Part shown: piece after piece, positions 24,751-35,433 of the stretch
Layout of the letters: each line of letters begins with the position of its first letter
Position numbering within the stretch: the first letter of the stretch is position 1
Source of the DNA: Strongylocentrotus droebachiensis
Taxonomy: Eukaryota; Echinodermata; Echinoidea; Camarodonta; Strongylocentrotidae
Reading direction: 5' to 3'
Length of the DNA stretch: 64,000 nucleotides
Assembly (NCBI GenBank): GCA_035222895.1
Contig: JAVYIG010007170.1
Location: 42,117 to 106,116 of the forward strand
Program-made: the position numbers and the translations under genes
Notes under the pieces: generated by a model
What the model saw: only the letters and a program-made list of their open reading frames with translations
Told to the model about the DNA's origin: nothing
The model's database searches: none

Positions 24751-24835
24751 CTCGCAGACACATTCTCGGACTTAATGGAAGACTTGCTCTTCTTCTTGGC
24801 TTGCGTGGTGCTTAGCAGGTTGGGTTTTCTGATTC
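24751..24835 (-). CDS. Putative terminal-side exon of duplicated-exon gene
   Basis: On the minus strand a TTTTTCTAG acceptor opens an 85-nt exon ending at GCGAG-GTAAAT. Its first 42 bases are identical to the 103-nt exons at 25318 and 25720; the rest differs and encodes a Lys/Ser-rich stretch (AKKKSKSSIKSENVSAR). The open frame is the same one that is open in the other copies. Function unknown. Confidence 0.45.
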
Positions 24836-25317
24836 CTAGAAAAATAATTTGAGAGACAATTTAGCCTAAAACCACATCAAAACATTATATCATGCAAGGC
24901 AATATAATTGACAGACGAAGCAATGGTAACAAATCTGAAATTCTACGTGGATTTATTGTAATCACGTTTGTTTACATTCACTCATTCACTCAGAAGTTGT
25001 GTACAACCTCAACACTACATGGGAATATTGATACGTAAAATACCATTCTATACTATGAAGTAGCATTATATCATGCAAGGCAATATAATTGACAGACGTA
25101 GCAATGGTAACAAATCTGAAATTCTACGTGGATTTATTGTAATCACGTTTGTTTACATTCACTCATTCACTCAGAAGTTGTGTACAACCTCAACACTACA
25201 TGGGAATATTGATACGTAAAATACCATTCTATACTATGAAGTAGCATTATATTCAACAACAGACACAATAAAAATCTATTATATCATAATATAATTAAGT
25301 TTCAGATATAAACGTAC

Positions 25318-25420
25318 CTTTTCAGCTGTTTTCTGGGGCAAGTTCCGCTCGTCGATGGTCCGTCTTTCGACAACAACTTCTTGGCTTGCGTGGTGCTTAG
25401 CAGGTTGGGTTTTCTGATTC
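25318..25420 (-). CDS. Putative 103-nt exon, tandem copy
   Basis: Bounded on the minus strand by TTTTTCTAG and GTACGTTTA. The frame open in all copies reads IRKPNLLSTTQAKKLLSKDG then PSTSGTCPRKQLKR. The length of 103 is not a multiple of three, so splicing this copy to the next identical one changes frame and soon meets a stop. The copies can therefore only be used one at a time or are non-functional. No homologue recognised. Confidence 0.45.
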
Positions 25421-25719
25421 CTAGAAAAATAATTTGAGAGACAATTTAGCCTAAAACCACATCAAAACATTATATCATGCAAGGCAATATAATTGACAGA
25501 CGTAGCAATGGTAACAAATCTGAAATTATATGTGGATTTATTGTAATCACGTTTGTTTACATTCACTCATTCACTCAGAAGTTGTGTACAACCTCAACAC
25601 TACATGGAATATTGATACGTAAAATACCATTCTATACTATGAAGTAGCATTATATTCAACAACAGACACAATAAAAATCTATATATCATAATATAATTAA
25701 GTTTCAGATATAAACGTAC

Positions 25720-25822
25720 CTTTTCAGCTGTTTTCTGGGGCCAGTTCCGCTCGTCGATGGTCCGTCATTCGACAACAACTTCTTGGCTTGCGTGGTGCTT
25801 AGCAGGTTGGGTTTTCTGATTC
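25720..25822 (-). CDS. Putative 103-nt exon, tandem copy
   Basis: Same borders and length as the copy at 25318. Differences of one or two bases change C to G (TSGTGP) and K to N (LLSND). A stop appears in the alternative frame but not in the shared frame, which supports the shared frame as the coding one. Confidence 0.45.
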
Positions 25823-26121
25823 CTAGAAAAATAATTTGAGAGACAATTTAGCCTAAAACCACATCAAAACATTATATCATGCAAGGCAATATAATTGACA
25901 GACGTAGCAATGGTAAAAAATCTGAAATTCTACGTGGATTTATTGTAATCACGTTTGTTTACATTCACTCATTCACTCAGAAGTTGTGTACAACCTCAAC
26001 ACTACATGGAATATTGATACGTAAAATACCATTCTATACTATGAAGTAGCATTATATTCAACAACAGACACAATAAAAATCTATATATCATAATATAATT
26101 AAGTTTCAGATATAAACGTAC

Positions 26122-26334
26122 CTTTTCAGCTGTTTTCTGGGGCCAGTTCCGCTCGTCGATTGTCCGTCATTCGACAACAAACTTGTATCTCTACGAGTGG
26201 GACTAATATTTTGAAAAATTGTCGGGCTCATTTTCTTGGGAAGAATCACTAAAATGGGATAAGGAGGCATCGGAGTATGAGGAGTCACTATCTATTGATG
26301 AAATTTCATCGCTAGAATAATTGCTGGAAGACAT
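26122..26334 (-). CDS. Putative first exon of duplicated-exon gene
   Basis: Ends at the same GTACGT donor and shares the last 55 bases of the 103-nt exon, reading LLSNDGQSTSGTGPRKQLKR. The best N-terminus is the ATG at 26334, which opens an acidic Ser/Asp-rich frame (MSSSNYSSDEISSIDSDSSY) closed by TAG at 26203. The downstream shared frame is a different one, reachable from ATG 26288. The exon is therefore either frameshifted or starts internally. Acidic Ser-rich N-termini with a basic tail occur in nuclear proteins and some transposases; no family is assigned. A nested palindrome lies 140 bp upstream. Confidence 0.35.
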
Positions 26335-26472
26335 TTTGGTGTGATTTGGATTTTGGAGACGTTTGAAGAACGAAAATCAGCAATAAAAGTCCGATGCGCA
26401 CAATGACAATGATTCAGCAAGCGCACGAAAAGCAGTGGGGGAAAAAACATAACGGGTTTCTTTTTGAATCCT

Positions 26473-26738
26473 GCTAACTCGCCCCACGGGACATCTCGCC
26501 CCAGCCTCAAAGACTGGGGCGAGATGTCCCGACACGATTCATCGATCGAGAGATACCAATGTGTATTATGTTTGTGCACATTGTACATTTTTAGACTAGA
26601 TGGCTGATGTTTGTTTACATTTTTTAGTCCTGGCCGTAAATTAGCAGACCACTGGTATCTCTCGATCGATAAATCATGTCGGGATATCTCGCCCCAGTCT
26701 TTGAGGCTGGGGCGAGATGTCCCGTGGGGCGAGTTAGC
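26473..26738. repeat. Nested palindrome with 86-bp inverted arms
   Basis: Arms 26473-26558 and 26653-26738 are near-perfect inverted copies around a 94-bp spacer. Each arm itself contains a hairpin, GGGACATCTCGCCCCAG and its complement around a short loop, so one strand can fold as a large stem or as two smaller ones. GC-rich GGGGCGAG boxes stand out from AT-rich surroundings. It could be a MITE or a promoter-proximal palindrome of the minus-strand gene. No clear target duplication. Confidence 0.85.
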
Positions 26739-27027
26739 CCGACTCCTTCTTGTTCAGTTACGTAGGGGTACTTGCGTACTGTCCTCTACGTTGAAACTTT
26801 GCACACATATAGAACGGGAATATCTCGATCGAATGTTTTTTTTTCTATTAATAAAGGAAAAAATAATTGAAATTTCTATGTGTACATTTTCTTTTTACAC
26901 ATGGTTTATTTATGGTTATCTTTGAGCTCACTTTTCAATATGTGAACCGACAGCTAAAAACCACCAATAAGTCGCAAAATTAACAACAGAGATAATGGCA
27001 GGAGAAACAATGAAAATATGCAAGTTT

Positions 27028-27448
27028 AGAAAATAGAAAAAAAATAGTTTACAAATTTTTATCATGTCATAAAAAATTTAAGTGCAAAAAATAGGAAGAA
27101 AATAGTACTCGCAAATAGGTAAAAAGAAGTCTGAAAAAGATTAAGGTGAAAAAATAGGGAAAAAATAGTCTGAAAAAGATTAAGATGAAAAAATAGGGAA
27201 AAAATAGTTTTGAAGTCGAAAAGAGAAAAAAATAATCCTATTTTTTTCATATTTTTTTTGGAGAAAATAGGAAGAAAATGGTCTGAAAAAGATGAAGGTG
27301 GAAAAATAGGGAAAAAATAGTTTGGTACTCGAAAATAGGAAAAAATAGAACTATTTTTTTCCTATTTTCTTGAAGGAAATAGGAAAAAAATAGTCTGAAT
27401 TTCCAGAAAATAGGGAAAAAATAGGAAAAAAATAGGGAAAAAATATAT
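27028..27448 (+). repeat. AAAATAGG-type short tandem array, right
   Basis: The same GGGAAAAAATAGT-type units in the same orientation as the array at 22.2 kb, including two short reversed stretches (27237-27260 and 27351-27374). Phe-rich minus-strand frames across it are artefacts. Confidence 0.9.
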
Positions 27449-28620
27449 TTTCGCAACACAAAAAACTACTAGGGAGACCATAACAATGTGATCAGTATGA
27501 ACGTATGTGCACAGCTGCACTTTTCGAATTTTTGCAAAATTCATTTCATTGCGAAGGGGAAGCCTTAATGATCAAATGTAACAACTTCCTTCTTCAAAAT
27601 GCATTTGGGGCCCGCAGTAATCATCTCAAAAAAATGTTAATTTTGAGATCCAGATTTTCTCCCTTCAGAGGAGCTCCGTAGAGGATTTGTCAGAAAATTA
27701 CTCGTGTTTTTCAAGAGAAAATCTTTCCATCCATATATAATTTGCCCATAATTATCAAGATTCACGAATTTTCTTCCGGTGCCTACTCTAAAAAAAAAGG
27801 GTTCTTATCGATTCAAATTGATTCTGTAGCAAATTATTGTAGTCAGTATTCGTTTAATAGCACCACAATCCTGCTCATTAACAATACGTATTGTAATCTA
27901 AAAAAACGTGCAATGTTCTATATCCAGTTACAAATCCATAGTTTGTTCCATACATACATACATAGATATCATGAAATCCAGTTTACTCTTGCTTAGTAGG
28001 AAGGAAATCAATATAAGTGAAATGGAGTGGGTGGACGGGAGGAAGAAACTATGCATTACAGACCGTCCTAAATATTTACAAAGACCTCTTATACTGACCA
28101 CAAAAAACCCTCTTTCGAATTCAAGTGCTTTGTTATTCAACATTGTTCGAGGAATTATGTTGTTTTTATTCAATGAACGTCATTGACATATCTATTTTTG
28201 TTGTCAAATCTTGAATACGAATAAACATAATTTATAAGATATAATTATGACACCGACGGTTTTCTGCTTTAAATTCTAAAAATCTAACTTCCAACAAGTT
28301 GATTATCGCAATGTCAAAAACAAATCATTTCTGAGGATACGTTTACATTGCCCTCTGAGTTTCGCTGTACTCTTTATTCTCATATTAATGGCCTTCTGTG
28401 TTGGTCCTCTAGTATAGTTATAAATATTACATAAAATATGTTGTTTGTGTTTTTAGAAAGTCAATAATAAAAGGTGGATTGGTTGAATTGGGGCCACTCT
28501 TAGATATAAGCTTTAATATGTCATGTTCTCAAGAAACATTTTTGGGGATAACGCAATTGTTCTTATACACAAATCATTAAGGTATCGAGGGTATGAATAC
28601 TTCAATTGCTACTGTATATG
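27449..28620. other. Non-coding stretch, no gene seen
   Basis: Frames of 81-92 codons overlap on both strands here without recognisable domains or splice context. Nothing further is supported. Confidence 0.45.
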
Positions 28621-28645
28621 CATATATATATATATATATATATAC
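28621..28645. repeat. (TA)n microsatellite
   Basis: About 11 TA dinucleotides. Confidence 0.95.
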
Positions 28646-28937
28646 ATTTATTTCGTAAAACCCTCAATTTTATAAATTGATAAGAGTTTCTGAAAAATTA
28701 ATTTGAACCGAGCACACTTCAGAGACCTATTGCAACCCTCAGTCAAATATTCAATATTTCCTTCACCACTTGCATATCTATAGTCGTCTGCGAATACGTA
28801 CTTTGTTTTCTTTTTAAATCACACAACTTTAACCTAGAATGATGATAGAGGACACAAATCTTTAAAAAATTAATTTCAATACATACAATTCGGCCGCAAA
28901 CTATATGTTGAAAACTCTTTTCAATCTTTACCACCTC

Positions 28938-29050
28938 GCAAAGTATGACATTAGTGCAGAGTTGTGCTTATGGAATTCGAACCATCAAACCTGTTCGTGT
29001 TTTAACTAGGTCAACCCCATACCAAGTATTATTCTGATGCCACAAACCAG
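28938..29050 (+). pseudogene. GCHKP-type module copy, stop in the GC motif
   Basis: The ending YQVLF-stop-CHKP before GTGAGG has TGA where other copies have GGA (Gly). An additional frame break lies upstream, near the ACCTGT box. Confidence 0.6.
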
Positions 29051-29377
29051 GTGAGGCGTTTGCTTGTTAAGAAAAGAGTGTAAAACGACTGAGATGTTTA
29101 CATATCTTATACTATTCTGAGGAGTAGCGAAATGAACGTACATACTGCAATGACCTGTTTGATATTATGAAATATATATTAATAATCAGTAATTACATTT
29201 AATTCATGATAACCTTATTACTGTATGTATCAATTTTTCTTCTTCTTCATAACGGATGCTCTCCTCTTTATTCCCCTTTCTTTTCTTTTCCACACCTATT
29301 TGTCTAAACATATTTCTTCTTCCCCTACCCATCACACATAAACAACTGATATTTAATTGACGCTGGCCGCTGGCAGT

Positions 29378-29830
29378 TAATAGGGACTTTTAGAATGAGT
29401 GAACGAGAACACGACGAACGCCGACTGATCATGCGTGTCAACGTACTTAACTGCCCATGTTGGCTACAATTAGAAATCTTTTAGATTGCACTCGACGATA
29501 TGCATGCAGGAAGTAACACAATAAACATCACGGACAAAGAAAGAGGACATTCCTCATTCTACCCTCAACAAAAGAACATCCCTTCACTGCTAATATGTAA
29601 ATATGTGTAGAACAGGTGCATGTGACACCTGTTCTACACATTTCAGCATGTAAAGGCGTTTTATAAATGTCAATATGTATGTATGTATTGCATGTACTAG
29701 ATTTAGGAAAATCAAGGTTGACGCATTCTCGATCGCCGACTGAGACCACGTGACGCAGGCGCAGTGCCTTAAAATGACGTCACACGTTGCAGTCAAAGCT
29801 CTTGACGTGCATTTCTAAAAGTCCCTATTA
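29378..29830. mobile_element. MITE, GGGACTTTTAGA family, long form
   Basis: A 453-bp element with inverted ends TAATAGGGACTTTTAGAA and complement. The interior shares the GCAGTGC-TTAAAA-GACGTC segment with the 112-bp copy at 5857-5968. It contains a perfect 15-bp-arm hairpin (TGTGTAGAACAGGTG, 29604-29640) and a palindromic TGACGTCA site. Confidence 0.7.
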
Positions 29831-31284
29831 TGTCACGGAGGATGGCACATGATCATGTCCCCGGTGTATAAACGATGTTATGTAATATTGTCTGTTTCGA
29901 AAACAAGAGAAAGAAATATTATGAAAAACAACCATCGGACTACGATGTAATCACTTCTAATCAAAATATCTCCATATTAACTATAATTTTTGTTTATCAT
30001 GTTTAAATTCATATCTTCCAAATATGTGTAGGTGCGTTCTTCGCGTGTTTGCTTGTGAGTGTATGTGTAAGTCTATGTGTTTTTTGTTTTTTTTGTTGCA
30101 GTAAGAGCCGATGGTGTTTACCCTCATTATTGTTACCATTGGCAGCATCTTTCTCAATTCTTTCTTGTATTTGTCAATTCATATTGCTTTCTTTTATTTT
30201 CGCCGAAATTTGTAAATTATTTTTATAACAATATCATTTCTTGATTTCATAGTGACCTTTGATCTTTCTCCACAATAATTATTTAAGAAGACTTTTTTTT
30301 CTTCTCGTAATTTACAACTTCGTCCAACAGAACATGATAACAAGTCCCACGCACGTAAATTCACCCTATAAACACAACACACACCCACACGTGAATTGCA
30401 CATCTCATTTGTTATGTGTTGTAAAACTGTAAACAAAATTCGCGCTCGGCCCAGAGGCCACCCCTCTCCCCAGTAAAGGGAGAAAAAAATCAAAGCTCAC
30501 AATCTATACAGCGTTCCCAAACACCCAACGGAAATACGTGTACTTACAATGTCACAAGCGATACAATTCGAAATCATGTTGCAATCTTAATTTTGAGGAT
30601 GTTGAGTGTTTTCATAATGAACGTTACCATTCTATAAGACAAATTATAAAGGTTTAAAAAAATACTTACCAATGTAAGAGTACGACGATTACACTGTAGA
30701 CCTAAACTATATCTCAATACAAAATGCAAACATTGGGTCATTGGCACCTATATTACAAAATCAACGGGAAAAGTTGCAGCCTCGTACAGAAAGAGGGCGC
30801 GCATCCGTTTAGATAACTAAAAAATATTCATTTTAAGTCACTGTAACTTATCTTTGTAGTTGAAAAAACTATATATATCTCTTTCACGATTGCTTTCGGA
30901 TAATTGACGGATGCATTAACTGGATATATCTGTTTTTAAAATAATTATTGTTTTACATGTCAACGATCGCGGAGAATTAAATTCTGCTGCACTTTTCAAA
31001 TAGTTTACATTTGATAAGGACAAATGCATGTGTCGTACCTTTCTGGCACCTAATTTTATTTTTTACTGATCTCTCTTGAAAAAAGTGTACTCCGAGTCAG
31101 CTTGTTTACATGTTATCTATGGGAGCAGTTTTACTTCTCCAGAATATACAACTGATGTGTTTGTTGCCTTTAAATCTAGGTATTCACGAGTCTACACTCA
31201 GAAACATTCGTTGTTTCCTATGCCAATAAAGGTGAATCAACAAAGTTCAGAAGAAAGTGATTACAAGTACATCTTAAACCGTTT
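29831..31284. other. Non-coding stretch, no gene seen
   Basis: Reading frames up to 99 codons lack recognisable domains. No conserved module copy was found. Confidence 0.45.
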
Positions 31285-31405
31285 TTTAAATTAGTTAGTC
31301 CACCCTAACTGCCATCCGTGAGCTTGACAGGTACCTCGTTTTTATATAAATCAGATCCGAGGATGAGAAAAAGATTTGCTTTAAGCATAGAGACCATATC
31401 CGAAC
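31285..31405 (-). repeat. Inverted fragment of the module unit's upstream region
   Basis: The complement of this segment matches 7770-7875: CTTAAAGCAAAT, CATCCTCGGATCT, ATTTATA, GTCAAGCTC-CGGATGGCAGTT. The following part of the unit (31590-31741) is in the forward orientation, so this copy carries a small internal inversion. Confidence 0.7.
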
Positions 31406-31625
31406 TGAACAATGAAATGGATAAACCATATATCAAATTAAAGCTTAAAGGCTGGCTGTACTAGTTTAGCCAGGCGGGATTAGACCACACAGTGTGGTCA
31501 ATGACAGGTGGCTTTCTCACCAACTCAGCTCTCAATTAACATAATAAAAAGAGGATCACGGGGGACCAATAGTCACCGATTAGACATTACTAATACCATG
31601 CACTGATGGGATATTTGTGTTTGTT

Positions 31626-31741
31626 GGCGGCATGACTAGTATGATAGAAGTAATGAACTGCACAGGTTTTAAGCAACAAAAGTTTCGGGAAGTTTCAGGG
31701 AAATACTAAGCAGACCGCAAGCCAATAAAAAAAACAAAAAA
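31626..31741 (+). pseudogene. GCHKP-type module remnant
   Basis: GGCGGCATGACTAGTATGAT and AACTGCACAGGTTTTAAGCA match the start of the 8.0-kb copy. The 3' end is disrupted (an A-rich run replaces the GCHKP codons) before GGTGACGCGTTTAA. Confidence 0.5.
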
Positions 31742-31897
31742 GGTGACGCGTTTAACCGAAATATGAATATTTGATGAAGTTTTAGTCATGGCTGGCATGT
31801 GTTAACATGTAATCAGTACTAATAAGTAAATATCAATGTTGCTTTTCAATTATGGAATGAACAAAAGGCAAACGTGCCACTGATATGTGTACATACT

Positions 31898-32025
31898 CTA
31901 AGGCAAATTGATCACATTAGCCTACTATCACCGTTACATGTATATCAATTTGCACATGAATATTTTGTTTATTAAAAATTCAAATTTTCTGAAGTCTACG
32001 CTATGATATTATGAATTTGCCTTAG
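31898..32025. mobile_element. Possible short MITE
   Basis: A 128-bp segment with 12-bp inverted ends CTAAGGCAAATT and complement. No target duplication is visible, so support is weak. Confidence 0.3.
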
Positions 32026-32281
32026 GTCATGAATGAACAATGGACATTTCTATGTCCGCGCATTAAACATGTTATACTTCAATAGTGTTCAATTATATAT
32101 CATTATATCAAGTTTGTCTAAAGTTTCGTCAAATTTAAGCGGTACACCATTATGTTAATTTGACAATGCTATTTGACAATCTTATTTTGACAATGTACCA
32201 GTTCGGTAAGTTTAACGTGCAATGCAGCATACTGGGGTTTCTGAATATAAAAAATAAACATCACTCACTGAGTTATTCAAA

Positions 32282-32407
32282 CTATCCGACCACGATCACA
32301 ATGTCAAAGGTGCATACCTGCGCTAAGCGACTTGTGACACTATCAAAACTGCACGTTTCGTACAGTGACAGAAAAATACCAAGCATACATCGGATGCCAT
32401 AAACCAG
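32282..32407 (+). pseudogene. GCHKP-type module copy, frameshifted
   Basis: The 3' frame CTFRTVTEKYQAYIGCHKP is intact to a phase-1 GTGAGAC donor. The 5' half (TITMSKVHTCA) is in another frame: the spacing between the GCT codon and the TGC box is 25 nt, against 24 in the 16.2-kb copy, so a single extra base breaks it. Confidence 0.65.
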
Positions 32408-33995
32408 GTGAGACGTTTGAATCGAGATCGACTATAGAATGGTTCTACATTTCGTAAATTATTGATGAAAATGTATAGCTAAATGAATATCAATTTAATG
32501 AAATGTTATCAAGTTTCAAATGCATTGACTGAGAAATAAATCGCAAGTTATTGATATTTGATTACCTATTATATTATCATTAAATTAAAACATCATCCTT
32601 GTTTATAAGAACATTATAAATTCATCCTTATGATGGAGCATTTTTAGAAGGGACTCTCATTAAATGAACATGTGAAATGAAAAAGCAGAAGGGTTTGTGG
32701 GAGATTTTGGGGGGAAGGTGGCTCTTGGGGTCAGCTTTATTTGTAAACAATTGATATGCTGGTAAAATAATATATCTGGAAATTTTACTATTTAGTATAA
32801 TTTGTTTACTTTAGGAATATCATTATTTACATGAACATGTGTCAACGCGCTGAAGTTTGCAAAAGAATTAGAAACTTAAAATAAATGAAAAACTTATTCA
32901 GTAACAGAAAAGTGAGAAAAGCACACCCTTCTCATCAAGGAGTTGGTGGTAAAGACTCCATCTCATGGAGAGCCATGTTTTACCAATATAAGGAAAATAC
33001 AGCGCGAGTCGAGCTTAAACTAGACACATCTACACATAAACGTGCAACTTTTAAAGTGGACTTACGAAATATGGACATAATCGAAAAACAATTTTGGCGG
33101 AGGTGGTACTTGTCGAAATGCATCAAGTTATTTGGAACCTTAACAATTCATTTGTTAAGTTGTAAATTTCGTGCGCATGTATTTCGTCCATGTGTTGTTC
33201 GCAAAAGTAGAGCTATGCTAAGTGAAAATTCAATAAATCGATGTACTGCTCAGCAGTGAGTAGTTAATTTCCTGCAGTATTAACCAATCAGGAGCCTTGC
33301 ACATTTTATGTGCCGTATGTTATGATTTACATCCAATGTAAAACAAATAACACCAGGTCTACTATTTATCATTACACGGTGAGTGAATGACAGGGTCTAA
33401 TTAATATTCAACCATGAGCAAGCGTACTACATAATATCAATCAAAAATGAAAATGAAAACGTATATTTTTACTAGCGTCATAAGACTCATTGTGAATATC
33501 GTTAAAAAAAATTATTATTTTGCATCCGTTGCTTGTTCATATGAGGTAGGAATTTGGGGTATTCTGGAATGGTACCATATTCAATGTTTCATAAATCCAT
33601 CCCTTTAGTGATTAAAATATAAGCTTCATAACAAACGTTTGTATGGATGTTTTTATTTGTGTCCATTTTTTTTCAGATCAGAATAGCTGTAGCATTATTT
33701 TCCCTAACTGCGCTGTTAATATTTATGATTCGAGTCCTCTGTCAGCGCAACGGAAAATAGGTATTCGGTTACGCACTTTTTGGCAAATTGACCATGAGAT
33801 GGACCTGTGCAATAGACCGTTCAGCGAGAGCATTTACACTGACCGATCCAATGTCCTTGAACAAATATTGAATATATTTATATAATTATGTACATGTATA
33901 TATTTAACATTTACATTGCTTATCTATTTTAACAATGTTTGTCCTTGTCAATTGCTTACGTTGCATACTTGGTGTGACCAGAATAAACCAAATCA
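32408..33995. other. Non-coding stretch, no gene supported
   Basis: Holds a 124-codon plus-strand frame at 32885-33259 without recognisable domain, and otherwise short frames only. Confidence 0.4.
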
Positions 33996-34375
33996 TGTAG
34001 AGGTGTCGTGGACGAGTGGATATGTCACCGGACTGTGGATCACAAGGATCACAAGTCCCACCGCGGCACTAATGTCCTTTGGTAAGACATTGATCTACAT
34101 TTTTGCCACTCTCCACCCAGGTGTTAAATGGGTACCCGGTAGGATGCGAAAGCTAATGTGGTTAGATTAGCAAGTGTGCGCTTGTAAAAAAAAAAAGACA
34201 CCTGGCTGGAATGCTCCCCAGGGAGTGGAGAATGTACATACATTGTGTGCGGGTAAGCCTGAATCCTACGACCGGGGTAATAATATATACATCTGTAAAG
34301 CGCTTTGAGAGGGCCTTCGGTCCTGAAAAGCGCTATATAAGAACTAGCTATTATTATTATTATTATTATTATCAA
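33996..34375 (+). mobile_element. tRNA-derived SINE, near full length
   Basis: The head, GTCGTGGACGAGTGGATA, resembles the A box region of Leu/Ser-type tRNAs, and GGATCACAAGTCCC is a degenerate B box. A body follows (CACTCTCCACCCAGGTGTTA; CCTGGCTGGAAT-GCTCCCCAGGGAGTGG). The tail is GTAAAGCGCTTTGAGAGGGCC-loop-GAAAAGCGCTATATAA plus an ATT run. The tail hairpin matches the 3' end of the LINE at 17.5 kb, indicating that the SINE uses LINE machinery. Confidence 0.85.
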
Positions 34376-34872
34376 TATAGGAACCAACTTCATTTCCGGA
34401 ATATGCATAGTTTACTATGTAAAGAAGCAGTGCATCTTCATTCCAGTATTCAAAATGTACTCCATGTTCATACAAACTCCAAACAAATATGATGCCAAAA
34501 ACTAGCTGTTGCATCCTCAAATAGTCGGATCGAAAAACAATAAAAAAGGGCCATTTTCTTTTATTCATATATTAATTATGATTATATCAAACCTAGGCTT
34601 TAATCAATTCAGTCTACAAGCAGTACATATATGTGTGAGTAACAAATTAAAAAGTGATACAATAACAAAGCAACAATCGAATGGCTGTTCCTCACTTGAT
34701 TCAATACAACTTGTGTTAAAAAAGGGCAATTATACAAATAATGCTGCTAATTGATATGGATTTGGTATACAGAAGAAAGAAAGAAAAAACACAAGCAGAA
34801 TTACAAAGGTGACGGGATAAAACATTCTATAATACCTATTCCGAATAAACACATATATTTCGATGTCACACA

Positions 34873-34906
34873 AGACCCAAGCAAATACTGATATGCTACA
34901 AACTAC
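34873..34906 (+). pseudogene. GCHKP-type module remnant
   Basis: ACCCAAGCAAATACTGATATGCTACAAACTAC-GTAATG resembles the end of the module (CCAAGCA...GGATGCCACAAACCAG-GTGAG) but with stops. Short and low certainty. Confidence 0.3.
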
Positions 34907-35250
34907 GTAATGCGTTTTAACTGGAATTTTCTTTCCTCACATCCCCCTTCCCCGCAGTTAAGTACGTAAGACAATTGCTGACAGCGATTATCGTCTATAT
35001 ATATTTAAGACACATTAAACCCTTGTCAAGGGACGCATATTGAATTAAATAAAAAAGAAGAAACATTAGAATAACGTCGAAATACTTTCCATGATCCTTA
35101 AATTTCAAAGCTTCATTACCCTCAACAAATAATTTGTCACTACATAATATTGTGTGAGGTAATCTCAAACTTCAATGTACAAGTTTTTTCTTGTTAAGAA
35201 ATAACGAAAGAAAATCACTTTAAAATCATTTATTATGACCATCCTTACAG

Positions 35251-35433
35251 GTTCAATTCCTTGCAGTGCCCCGTACATTCCCGCGCACGCACATGTAACG
35301 AATCCTCGTCTCAACTACAACTTTGGTGCCAAAATTACTGTGACGTGTAATGCCACTTCTGATACCTTCAACCTTCAGTGTCATAACAAAGGGCTATGGA
35401 GTGGACCGATTGTATCCTGCCCTGAATCGACGG
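35251..35433 (+). CDS. CCP/sushi exon 1
   Basis: A 183-nt exon between CCTTACAG and GGTAAG, phase 1 at both ends. It reads CSAPYIPAHA, LNYNFGAKITVTCNATSD, FNLQCHNKGLWSGPIVSC. The four Cys and the Trp before the last Cys are those of a complement control protein domain, a small fold with Cys1-Cys3 and Cys2-Cys4 bonds found in secreted and surface recognition proteins. It is the most diverged member of the cluster and first in order. An in-frame ATG sits just upstream of the acceptor but is probably intronic. Confidence 0.85.

Larger units (their letters stand above)
24760..26180 (-). repeat. 402-bp tandem repeat carrying an exon
   Basis: Two full units with a period of exactly 402 bp (donors at 25317, 25719 and 26121), plus a diverged unit at the left with an inserted direct duplication of 181-bp period (24883-25244). 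Each unit holds intron, acceptor, exon and donor. Near-identity between units points to recent unequal exchange. Confidence 0.85.

Noticed and set aside
26292-26925. 98- and 104-codon frames sharing the peptide SCRDISPQSLRLGRDVPWGE
   Set aside because: The shared peptide comes from the two inverted arms of the palindrome read on opposite strands, not from paralogous genes.
27062-27544. Phe-rich minus-strand frames
   Set aside because: They are read-through of the AAAATAGG array and share no domain or exon border.
32885-33259. 124-codon plus-strand frame
   Set aside because: No recognisable domain, no splice or promoter context; length alone is not enough in this sequence.
34008-34060. Possible tRNA gene with A and B box-like sequences
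   Set aside because: The B box is degenerate, the cloverleaf is incomplete, and the sequence continues into a SINE body and tail.
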